Program-made: the position numbers and the translations under genes | Source of the DNA: an uncultured Pelagibacteraceae bacterium | GTDB taxonomy: Bacteria; Pseudomonadota; Alphaproteobacteria; Pelagibacterales; Pelagibacteraceae | DNA: 64,000 nucleotides | Assembly (NCBI GenBank): GCA_902613755.1 | Contig: CACMIH010000004.1 | Location: forward strand, 62,001 to 126,000 | Reading direction: 5' to 3' | Shown here: in pieces, positions 56,670 to 64,000 of the stretch | Layout: each line of letters begins with the position of its first letter | Numbering within the stretch: the first letter of the stretch is position 1 | Notes under the pieces: generated by a model | What the model saw: the letters and a program-made list of their open reading frames with translations, nothing else | What the model was told of the DNA's origin: nothing | The model's database searches: none

Positions 56670-58735
56670 TAACGGGAGTCGATTAGAGAAAAATTAACAT
56701 AATTGTTGAACGTTTTACACATCATTTGGATTAGTTCCAGCCTATTCTTTTTGATGACCGGATCATCTTCGTTCACAATTACATTATCAAAAAAGTCAAA
56801 AACCTCTCTTTTTAAGCTAGCTAAATTGTCCAATGTTTGAAAATAATTTTCATCTTTATTGATGCCTGAAAAATATTTCCTTAATTCACTAATTTTTTTA
56901 AATAGGTTTTTTTCTAACTCAGTTTTAAAAATACCAGGATCAGTTGTATTTGATAATTCTATTTTATCTTTTTTTAATTCACCGTCTAAAATTCTTGAGG
57001 CTCTTTTATAGCTTGCAATAATATCTAAACCATTTGGTTTGTTAATAATTTTATTTAAATATTTAGCTTTATTAAAAATAATAACAGATTGATCTAAGTT
57101 AAAAGAACTGGTTGATGCTTGAATTATATCATTTCTAATATTTTCTTCCTTCATGTGATATTTTAATCTATCCATTAAAAAATCTGATAATTCATTTTGT
57201 AAAGATTGGTTTTCAATTTCAAAACCTTGATCTAAATACAGGCTTGAAGAATAATTAATTAAATCTTTTATTTTAAAATCTTTTTTATTTTCAACTATTA
57301 TTCTTATCACTCCTAATGCTAATCTTCTTAGAGCATATGGATCTTTAGAGCTTGTTGGTTTTTGATTTAAACCGAAAAAACCAACTAAAGTATCTATCTT
57401 ATCAGCCAAAGAAAGGGCTACACTAAATGGTTTTTTTTGAACTCTTGAGCCTGAACCTGTAGGTAAATATTGCTCACTTATGGCCAAAGCCAAATCTTTA
57501 TCAAAACCTTGAGCAATAGCAAAATAACCTCCCATCACACCTTGGAGTTCTGGAAATTCACCCACTAGTTCTGATAATAAATCAACTTTACAAATTGATG
57601 CTGATAATTCAACTTTTTCTTTACTGATTAAAAGTTCATCAGATATCATTCCACCCAATTTTCTCATTCTTTGGGCTTTATCAAAATAATTTCCTAATCC
57701 TTTAAAATAATTCATTGATTTTAAATCAGAAACTTTTTTGACCATATTTTGTGATTTATCTTTTTTCCAAAAAAATTCTGCGTCACTTAATCTTGCTTCA
57801 ACCACTCTTTCATTTCCTAATTTAATTAATCCCTTTTTATCTTTTTTGTTTGCAACCACTAAAAACTCATTGGTAATATTTTCTTTATTATCAAATATAG
57901 GAAAATATTTTTGATGGTATTGCATGGTAATAATTAATATTTCTTTTGGAATATTTAAAAATTTCTTATCAAATTCACAAAGAAGAATATTTGGTTGATC
58001 TGTTAAATCTACAACCTCATTAAGTAATCTAGGATTATGTTGAATCTTAATATTTTTATTTTTTAATATATTGTTAAATTTTTTTTCTATTAATTTTTTT
58101 CTTTCATTGTGATCAATGACAATGTCAATTTTTTTAAAAAAACTTTTATAATTTTTAAATTCTAAGAAAGACTTTTTGTTTTCCTCAAATTCTTTATCAA
58201 TAAAAGTTGAGTTAGAAGATATTAGGTGATGAAAATTAAAATTTAACTTTTTTTTATCAAATACAGCTAGAATTGACTTTAATGGTCTACCCCAATTTAG
58301 GTCAAAAGTTCCCCAATACATTGATTTTTTCCATTGAATTTTATTTAATAATATTGGGATAAATTCCTCTAGTAATTCTTGTGTGTGTAATTTTTTTGAT
58401 TTTGTCTTGAAAAAATAAAATTCTCCTTTATCTGTTTTCTTTTGGTAGAGATCCTTTTTTAAGATTTTATTTGACCTAACAAACCCCTCAAGTGCTGCCT
58501 CTGGTGACTTAATATTTGGACCTTTAATTTCCTCAGATTTAATTACAATATTTTTCTGAACACCTTCAAACAATATCACTAGTCTATTTGGTGTTGAGTA
58601 TGATGAATTTTTTTTAAATAAAATTGATTTTTCTAAAAATAAATCATCAAAACTTTTAAGTAATTCTTCCCTTAAATTTTGTTGAAGATTTGATGGTATT
58701 TCCTCACTAAATAATTCTAAAAAAAACTCTGACAT
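56669..58735 (-). CDS. glyS: Glycyl-tRNA synthetase beta subunit
   Basis: A 688-residue tRNA-binding/HD subunit of the two-subunit bacterial glycyl-tRNA synthetase. Recognised by FFLELFSEEIPSNLQQNLREEL at the start, VEARLSDAEFFWKKDKSQ and QGVMGGYFAIAQGFDKDLALAISEQYLPTGSGS. The C-terminal DALR-like anticodon region is present. It overlaps glyQ (stop/start TAATG) and ppdK. Confidence 0.95.
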   Translation of the reverse strand: MSEFFLELFSEEIPSNLQQNLREELLKSFDDLFLEKSILFKKNSSYSTPNRLVILFEGVQKNIVIKSEEIKGPNIKSPEAALEGFVRSNKILKKDLYQKKTDKGEFYFFKTKSKKLHTQELLEEFIPILLNKIQWKKSMYWGTFDLNWGRPLKSILAVFDKKKLNFNFHHLISSNSTFIDKEFEENKKSFLEFKNYKSFFKKIDIVIDHNERKKLIEKKFNNILKNKNIKIQHNPRLLNEVVDLTDQPNILLCEFDKKFLNIPKEILIITMQYHQKYFPIFDNKENITNEFLVVANKKDKKGLIKLGNERVVEARLSDAEFFWKKDKSQNMVKKVSDLKSMNYFKGLGNYFDKAQRMRKLGGMISDELLISKEKVELSASICKVDLLSELVGEFPELQGVMGGYFAIAQGFDKDLALAISEQYLPTGSGSRVQKKPFSVALSLADKIDTLVGFFGLNQKPTSSKDPYALRRLALGVIRIIVENKKDFKIKDLINYSSSLYLDQGFEIENQSLQNELSDFLMDRLKYHMKEENIRNDIIQASTSSFNLDQSVIIFNKAKYLNKIINKPNGLDIIASYKRASRILDGELKKDKIELSNTTDPGIFKTELEKNLFKKISELRKYFSGINKDENYFQTLDNLASLKREVFDFFDNVIVNEDDPVIKKNRLELIQMMCKTFNNYVNFSLIDSR

Positions 58736-59616
58736 TATTTTTGACTATCTAACCAAACACCTGCTGCAGATTTTGTAATATCTCTTATTCTGCTAATATA
58801 ACCTGCCCTTTGTGCAACACTAATAGCACCTCTTGCATCTAAAATATTAAATACATGACTGGCTTTTAAACATTGATCATATGCTGGTAAAGAAATTTTT
58901 TTTTCTACCAAGGCTTTTGCTTCAGACTCGTGCATTTCAAACATTTTCAAAAGGGTTTCAACGTTTGCATGTTCAAAATTATATTCTGAAAATTCTTTTT
59001 CAGCTTGATGAAAAACTTCCTGATATTTTATGCCTTCATCATTCCACAATAAATCATAAACATTTTTCTCTTTTTGAGTAAACATACAAATTCTTTCTAA
59101 ACCATAAGTGATTTCAACTGATACAGGTTTACAATCAAATCCAGCCATTTGTTGAAAATAGGTGAATTGAGTAATTTCCATTCCATCGCACCATACTTCC
59201 CATCCTAATCCCGCAGCACCTAATGTTGGACTTTCCCAATCATCTTCAACAAACCTTATATCATGATCATTATGATCTATTCCTAAAATAGATAAACTAT
59301 TTAGATAAAGTTTTTTTATGTTTTCAGGGGAAGGTTTAATTAAAACCTGAAATTGATAATAGTGTTGTAACCTGTTTGGATTATCTCCATATCTTCCATC
59401 TGTAGGTCTTCTTGATGGTTGCACATAAGCTGCTTTCCATGGTTTAGTTCCAAGTGATCTTAGAGTAGTAGCTGGATGAAAAGTTCCTGCACCAACTTCC
59501 ATATCGTAAGGTTGAAGAATAATACATCCCTTTTTACTCCAATATTTCTGAAGATTTAAAATTGTTTCTTGAAATGTTTGAATTTTTTTTTTTTCTTTTT
59601 TTGCTTTAGAAACCAT
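58735..59616 (-). CDS. glyQ: Glycyl-tRNA synthetase alpha subunit
   Basis: A catalytic subunit with the class II motifs [54 protein letters not shown] and [11 protein letters not shown]. The frame is open to an ATG at 59640 that would overlap sppA by 35 bases. The ATG at 59616 (293 residues) overlaps by 11 and still leaves the full [16 protein letters not shown] start; the longer form cannot be ruled out. Confidence 0.94.
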   Translation of the reverse strand: MVSKAKKEKKKIQTFQETILNLQKYWSKKGCIILQPYDMEVGAGTFHPATTLRSLGTKPWKAAYVQPSRRPTDGRYGDNPNRLQHYYQFQVLIKPSPENIKKLYLNSLSILGIDHNDHDIRFVEDDWESPTLGAAGLGWEVWCDGMEITQFTYFQQMAGFDCKPVSVEITYGLERICMFTQKEKNVYDLLWNDEGIKYQEVFHQAEKEFSEYNFEHANVETLLKMFEMHESEAKALVEKKISLPAYDQCLKASHVFNILDARGAISVAQRAGYISRIRDITKSAAGVWLDSQK

Positions 59617-60412
59617 ATCTTTGCCAAATTGATCTTTCATCTAAAATACTTGCTATTTGATCTACTTGATTACTAGATGAAGAAAGTTTTTGACTCAACC
59701 ATCCTTTTGATTTTTCAAATTTTTTAATAGTTACGTCCTCACCAAATTTTTCTTTTAATATTTCATGTGCGTTACCTATTCCGTCAATCAATCCTAAATT
59801 TTTTGCTTTAGTTCCTGACCAAAACTCACCTGAAAAAAGCTCAACTTCAGATTTATTTAATTTTGATCCTCTGCTTTTTTCAACAACATCTATAAAATCT
59901 TTATGAAGATCTAATTGAATATTTTTTAATCTTTCAATGTCTTCATTTTTTTCTTCTAAAAATGGATCAAGTGTACTTTTGTTTTTACCAGCTGTATGCA
60001 CTCTCCTTTCAACTCCAATTTTTTTTATCAAATCAGTAAATCCAAACGAAGAGTATATGACCCCTATAGATCCAATTATTGAACTTGAATTTGCATAAAT
60101 TTCGTCTCCAGAACAAGAAATCAAATATCCTCCTGAAGCCGCAACATCCTCTGCGAATACAATCACTTTTTTTTTGTGTTTTTTTGCTTGTTGTCTAATA
60201 AAACTGTAGATTAAATGAGATTGAACTGGTGATCCCCCTGGGGAATTGATTGATATAGCAACACATGTCGCTTTTTTTAGAGAAAAAGCCTTTTTAATTA
60301 GTTCTTCTTGACCTGCAAAATCTATACCTTGTTTAAATTTTCCAGCATTACCAATAACTCCACTTAATTTTAAGTGAGCAACAATTTTTTTCTTTTTAAA
60401 AAAAGAGAACAT
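59606..60412 (-). CDS. sppA: Signal-peptide-peptidase/S49-family serine protease (SppA-like)
   Basis: A 268-residue single-domain S49 protease, shorter than E. coli SppA (two repeats), in the size of SohB-type or short SppA36-like proteins. The catalytic serine is in [21 protein letters not shown] and the lysine in [17 protein letters not shown]; the [12 protein letters not shown] segment completes the fold. There is no clear signal peptide; the N-terminus starts [13 protein letters not shown]. It probably degrades leftover signal peptides or membrane fragments. Confidence 0.9.
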   Translation of the reverse strand: MFSFFKKKKIVAHLKLSGVIGNAGKFKQGIDFAGQEELIKKAFSLKKATCVAISINSPGGSPVQSHLIYSFIRQQAKKHKKKVIVFAEDVAASGGYLISCSGDEIYANSSSIIGSIGVIYSSFGFTDLIKKIGVERRVHTAGKNKSTLDPFLEEKNEDIERLKNIQLDLHKDFIDVVEKSRGSKLNKSEVELFSGEFWSGTKAKNLGLIDGIGNAHEILKEKFGEDVTIKKFEKSKGWLSQKLSSSSNQVDQIASILDERSIWQRYGF

Positions 60413-60526
60413 AGGTAAGTCTTATAGAATTATTTATTGAATATAAAGACTACTTATAATTGAAGAAACTGGTGCGTCAATTGATAAGTAATATATATCA
60501 ACAAATTATAATAATTTAAAAATGTT

Positions 60527-61540
60527 ATGGGAACGGTCGTACAGCTTAAAAATCAGATAAATGATTCATATTTTCAGCTCAAAGACTCAGTTGAGGAAAA
60601 ACTCATTTTGACTGAAGAAAAAATAAAATCAAAATTATCTAGTGAAGTACAGTTAGTCCAAAAAATGACGGATTATCACATCGAAACTGGAGGAAAAAGA
60701 CTAAGAGCTTTATTAACGTTAGGTAGTGCAAAATTATGCGGTTATTCAAAAGGATCTAGAGATATAAATTTAGCTGCATGTGTTGAATTAATTCACAGCG
60801 CAACATTGATGCATGATGATGTAATTGATGAAGGCACTGTTAGAAGAGGAAAAGAAACTTTAAATAAAGTTTGGAATAATCATGCTTCAGTATTAATAGG
60901 AGATTATTTATTAAGTAGATGTTTTGAGATGATGGTAGAAGACGGAAACTTAGAAGTCTTAAAATTATTATCTTCCACTTCATCTAAAATAGCCCAAGGC
61001 GAAGTTCTACAACTTCAACATAAAGGTGAAGTTGATATGCTGGAAGAAACATATTTAAAAATAATCTCAGCTAAGACTGCCGAGTTATTTGCAGCGGCAA
61101 CTAAAGTTGGTGCAATTTTATCTAGTGTAGAAAATAAAGAAAAAGATGCTTTAGAATTTTATGGAAGAAACTTAGGATTAACTTTTCAAATAGCAGATGA
61201 CACACTCGACTATAATGCTGAGCTGAAACTATTTGGTAAAAAAATTGGTCAAGATTTTTTTGAAGGAAAAATTACTTTACCAATAATCTTACTTTTTCAA
61301 AAATTAAAAAATGATGAAAAAAAAATTCTATCAACTAAATTTAACAAAGAGTTAAGAACAAAAGATGACTTTAATGAAGTTCTTGCTCTTATAAATAAGT
61401 ATAAAATAATTCAAGAATGCTATCAAAAAGCTCAACACTATATAAATTTAGCCTCAAATTCTCTAAGCATATTTAAAGACTCTAAAGAAAAAACTATTCT
61501 TAAAAAATTAACATCATTTAGTTTATCAAGAAATTTTTAA
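60527..61540 (+). CDS. ispB: Polyprenyl diphosphate synthase (octaprenyl type)
   Basis: A 337-residue trans-prenyltransferase. The first Asp-rich motif is LMHDDVIDEGTVRRGKETL and the second QIADDTLDYNAE (DDxxD in both). The QLVQKMTDYHIETGGKRLRALLTL and KTAELFAAATKVGAIL segments match the long-chain group that makes the quinone side chain. It uses isopentenyl units from the pathway that starts with Dxs at the end of the window. Its last 4 bases overlap the end of pdxH (convergent). Confidence 0.93.
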   Translation: MGTVVQLKNQINDSYFQLKDSVEEKLILTEEKIKSKLSSEVQLVQKMTDYHIETGGKRLRALLTLGSAKLCGYSKGSRDINLAACVELIHSATLMHDDVIDEGTVRRGKETLNKVWNNHASVLIGDYLLSRCFEMMVEDGNLEVLKLLSSTSSKIAQGEVLQLQHKGEVDMLEETYLKIISAKTAELFAAATKVGAILSSVENKEKDALEFYGRNLGLTFQIADDTLDYNAELKLFGKKIGQDFFEGKITLPIILLFQKLKNDEKKILSTKFNKELRTKDDFNEVLALINKYKIIQECYQKAQHYINLASNSLSIFKDSKEKTILKKLTSFSLSRNF

Positions 61541-62163
61541 GGACTTAATAAAGACTTTATCCAGTTACCTGAATTATCTTTATTATATTTTAGTCTCTCA
61601 TGAATTCTGTTTTCACCATCTAACCAAAATTCAATACTATCTGGAGACAAAATCCACCCAGACCAATGTCTTGGTCTTGGTACATCTACTTTGTTGCTAA
61701 ATTTTGTTTTGTAATCTTGAATAGATTTTTTTAATTGGTCTCGTGAATTTAATTCTTCACTTTGCTTAGAAGCCCATGCTCCTATTCGACTTTCATATGT
61801 TCTAGAAGAATAATATTCATCTGCAACCTGATCGGAAACTAATAAAACCTTTCCATTAATTCTTATTTGTCTCAAAAGACTTTTCCAATGAAAACACATC
61901 GCAGCATATGGATTTTCTTTTAATTCATTTCCCTTTTGACTATTTAAGTTTGTATAGAATACAAATCCATCCTTGCTGAAATCCTTAAGTAAAACCATTC
62001 TAACCGAAGGCATATTATTTTGATTTGATGTAGCTAAAGAAACGGCGTTTGGGTCATTTGGCTCTTTTTTCTTTGCTTCCTCCATCCATTCGTGGAATAA
62101 TTGAAACGGATCATCTAAATCCAGAAAGCAACTGTTTAGACCTAAAGAGTTTTTTTGATTCAT
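61537..62163 (-). CDS. pdxH: Pyridoxamine 5'-phosphate oxidase
   Basis: A 208-residue FMN enzyme that completes pyridoxal phosphate synthesis. The DPFQLFHEWMEEAKKKEPNDPNAVSLATS opening, PSVRMVLLKDF, GFVFYTNLNSQKGNELKENPYAAMCFHWKSLLRQIRI and the C-terminal WSGWILSPDSIEFWLDGENRIHERL are typical. Divergent from aroC over a 33-base gap rich in TATAAT-like sequence. Confidence 0.96.
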   Translation of the reverse strand: MNQKNSLGLNSCFLDLDDPFQLFHEWMEEAKKKEPNDPNAVSLATSNQNNMPSVRMVLLKDFSKDGFVFYTNLNSQKGNELKENPYAAMCFHWKSLLRQIRINGKVLLVSDQVADEYYSSRTYESRIGAWASKQSEELNSRDQLKKSIQDYKTKFSNKVDVPRPRHWSGWILSPDSIEFWLDGENRIHERLKYNKDNSGNWIKSLLSP

Positions 62164-62196
62164 AATTTAAACAAAATAATCTATATAATATAAATA

Positions 62197-63279
62197 ATGT
62201 CATTTAATACTTTTGGAAAGCTATTTCGTTTCACAACTTGGGGAGAGTCTCATGGGCCTGCAATTGGTTGTATTGTTGATGGTTGTCCTCCAAACATAAA
62301 TCTTAAAGAGCAAGATATTCAGAAAGAATTAGATAAGAGAAAACCAGGACAATCTAAATTTACAACTCAACGAAAAGAAGATGATAAAGTTCAAATATTG
62401 TCAGGATTATTTGAAGGGAAAACTACTGGAACACCTATTTCTCTCATAATCTATAACAAAGATATGAGATCAAAAGATTATAGTAATATCAAAGACAAGT
62501 TCAGACCAGGTCACGCAGATTTTACTTATTTTAAAAAATATGGAATTAGAGATTACAGGGGTGGCGGTAGATCTTCTGCTAGAGAAACTGCAGCACGTGT
62601 AGCGGCTGGTGCAATAGCAAAAGTTGTACTTCAGAAAAAATTAGGTAAAAAATTTAAAGTAATTGGTGCAGTAATACAACTAGGAATTCTTGGATGTGAT
62701 ACAAACCAATGGAATGATAAAGTTATCTCAAAAAATCCATTTTTTTGTCCAGATAAATCAATGATTAAGTTATGGGAAAAATATTTGCTTGGAGTTAGAA
62801 AATCAGGATCCTCGTGTGGAGCAGTGATTGAAATGAGAGCAAGAGGTATACCTGTTGGTTTAGGTGCTCCAATTTACTCAAAATTGGATACTGACATAGC
62901 GTCAGGTCTGATGAGTATTAATGCAGTTAAAGGTGTAAATATTGGAGCAGGAATGAACTCGGCACAATTAAGTGGAGAACAAAATTCAGATGAAATTTCT
63001 TCAAAGGGAAATAAATTAAAATTCAAGTCAAATAAAGCTGGTGGAATCCTTGGTGGAATTTCAACAGGTCAAGAAATTATTGTATCTTTCGCAGTTAAGC
63101 CAACATCATCAATTTTAACTAGTAGAAAAACTATAAATAAATTTGGTAAAAATACTTCAATATCTGTGAAAGGGAGACATGACCCTTGTGTGGGAATTAG
63201 AGCTGTTCCAATTGGTGAAGCTATGATAAGCTGTGTTTTGCTTGACCACTACTTAATGAATAAAGCTCAGTGTAGTTAG
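62197..63279 (+). CDS. aroC: Chorismate synthase
   Basis: A 360-residue AroC, which converts 5-enolpyruvylshikimate-3-phosphate to chorismate using reduced flavin. Signatures are [58 protein letters not shown] and the C-terminal [18 protein letters not shown]. Length is standard. It ends 6 bases before the convergent dxs gene. Confidence 0.97.
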   Translation: MSFNTFGKLFRFTTWGESHGPAIGCIVDGCPPNINLKEQDIQKELDKRKPGQSKFTTQRKEDDKVQILSGLFEGKTTGTPISLIIYNKDMRSKDYSNIKDKFRPGHADFTYFKKYGIRDYRGGGRSSARETAARVAAGAIAKVVLQKKLGKKFKVIGAVIQLGILGCDTNQWNDKVISKNPFFCPDKSMIKLWEKYLLGVRKSGSSCGAVIEMRARGIPVGLGAPIYSKLDTDIASGLMSINAVKGVNIGAGMNSAQLSGEQNSDEISSKGNKLKFKSNKAGGILGGISTGQEIIVSFAVKPTSSILTSRKTINKFGKNTSISVKGRHDPCVGIRAVPIGEAMISCVLLDHYLMNKAQCS

Positions 63280-63285
63280 CTTAAA

Positions 63286-64000
63286 TTAATTTTTCACAAC
63301 TCTTATTGTGTCTTTCTGAAAAAAAATATCTAAAATTTTCTTGGAAATTTGAGAACTATTTAATCCAGCTTTGTCGTACATTTTTTTTGGATCATCTTGT
63401 TCAATAAATTCATCTGGTAAAGTCATTGATCTAAATTTTAAACCTTTATCAAACACTCCTTTTTCAGCTAATAAATTTTTTACATGAGAGCCAAAACCTC
63501 CTATTGAACCTTCTTCAACAGTAATCATAAGCTCATGTTCTTTAGCAGATTTTAGTATGAGATCTTCATCTAAAGGCTTAGCAAATCTAGCATCAATCAA
63601 AGTTGTTGAAATTCCTTTTGCTTTTAATTCCCCCAAAGCTAACTTGCACTCCTCAAGTCGAGTGCCAAGGTTTAAAACACAAACCTGTGTTCCTTGCTGA
63701 ACAATTCTCCCTTTGCCAATTTCAATTTTTTCATCTATTGATGGAAGATCAACACCAACTCCTGTTCCTCTTGGATATCTAATTGCACAAGGTCTATCAT
63801 TTATGTCTACTGAAGTATTAATCATTTTAACTAATTCAGCTTCATCACTTGCTGCCATTACTACAAAGTTAGGCAAAGTTGATAAGTAAGTTATATCAAA
63901 TGAACCAGCATGTGTTGATCCATCAGCACCAACTAATCCCGCTCTATCTATCGCAAATCTAACAGGTAAACTTTGGATAGCAACATCATGTACTACTTGA
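63286..64000 (-). CDS. dxs: 1-deoxy-D-xylulose-5-phosphate synthase, C-terminal part
   Basis: The frame continues without a stop to the window end (minus strand), so this is the C-terminal portion only (about 238 residues). Translation beyond the internal methionine gives [45 protein letters not shown] and [12 protein letters not shown], matching the Pyr and transketolase-C domains of Dxs (including the [12 protein letters not shown] segment). Dxs makes DXP from pyruvate and glyceraldehyde-3-phosphate, feeding isoprenoid, thiamine and B6 synthesis. Confidence 0.95.
   Translation of the reverse strand, partial: QVVHDVAIQSLPVRFAIDRAGLVGADGSTHAGSFDITYLSTLPNFVVMAASDEAELVKMINTSVDINDRPCAIRYPRGTGVGVDLPSIDEKIEIGKGRIVQQGTQVCVLNLGTRLEECKLALGELKAKGISTTLIDARFAKPLDEDLILKSAKEHELMITVEEGSIGGFGSHVKNLLAEKGVFDKGLKFRSMTLPDEFIEQDDPKKMYDKAGLNSSQISKKILDIFFQKDTIRVVKN

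Overview
The window looks like a stretch of a SAR11-type (Candidatus Pelagibacter) alphaproteobacterial chromosome. The DNA is strongly AT-rich, genes are packed with start/stop overlaps (TAATG, ATGA, GTGA), intergenic gaps are tiny, and there are no insertion sequences, phage genes or CRISPR. Three things fit this assignment: a circularly permuted two-piece tmRNA with tag ANESYALAA, ThyX as thymidylate synthase, and a very high density of amino-acid uptake genes. The identification rests on recognition of gene families and not on a database search.

Region by region. 1-6897 (+): the tail of a DMT exporter, a 2-oxoglutarate/Fe(II)-type oxygenase, then a tight five-gene catabolic operon: LLM flavin oxidoreductase, ThDP acetolactate-synthase-like enzyme, DUF1185 'amino acid synthesis' protein, alpha/beta hydrolase and aldehyde dehydrogenase. 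It is followed at 7004-8230 by a branched-chain-type ABC binding protein that ends at a bidirectional terminator. 8267-22038 (-): a long same-strand run. It begins (at its 5' end) with a binding protein and a complete liv-type ABC importer that contains a secreted alpha/beta hydrolase. AzlC/AzlD, a CsiD/GlaH glutarate hydroxylase and a ProC-like reductase follow. A second livG-F-H-M set without its own binding protein, a 23-residue membrane micro-ORF and an MFS transporter close the run. 22125-29539: LysE exporter with a structured leader, a TIGR03643/DUF2805 protein with a glutaredoxin (+), an outer-membrane inverse-autotransporter-like barrel plus a secreted partner, and a set comprising MsrB, an HDAC-like amidohydrolase, a D-2-hydroxyacid dehydrogenase, a DMT exporter and a DadA-like oxidase.

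29603-36620 (-): leuA, mreB, mreC, mreD, mrdA and rodA, the rod-shape elongasome transcribed behind leucine synthesis. 36722-41930 (-): oligopeptide/dipeptide ABC importer with a fused double ATPase. 42013-45373 (-): ilvB-ilvN-ilvC. 45426-49921 (-): hflK-hflC-DUF2065-degP-miaA membrane quality-control operon, divergent from an mrp-type ATPase. 50776-52030: thyX (-) divergent from ssrA (+). 52044-53970 (-): a SPASM-type radical SAM protein and a family 2 glycosyltransferase, the most accessory-looking genes here. 54006-60412 (-): sppA-glyQ-glyS-ppdK. 60527-64000: ispB, pdxH, aroC and the C-terminal part of dxs, which runs off the window.

Taken together the window serves uptake and breakdown of amino-acid-like organic nitrogen, branched-chain amino acid synthesis, cell elongation and isoprenoid/B6/chorismate metabolism. 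The least explained parts are the 1.2-6.9 kb catabolic operon, the 8.3-22 kb importer/hydroxylase cluster, the barrel plus secreted protein pair, and the inverted-repeat leader in front of lysE.
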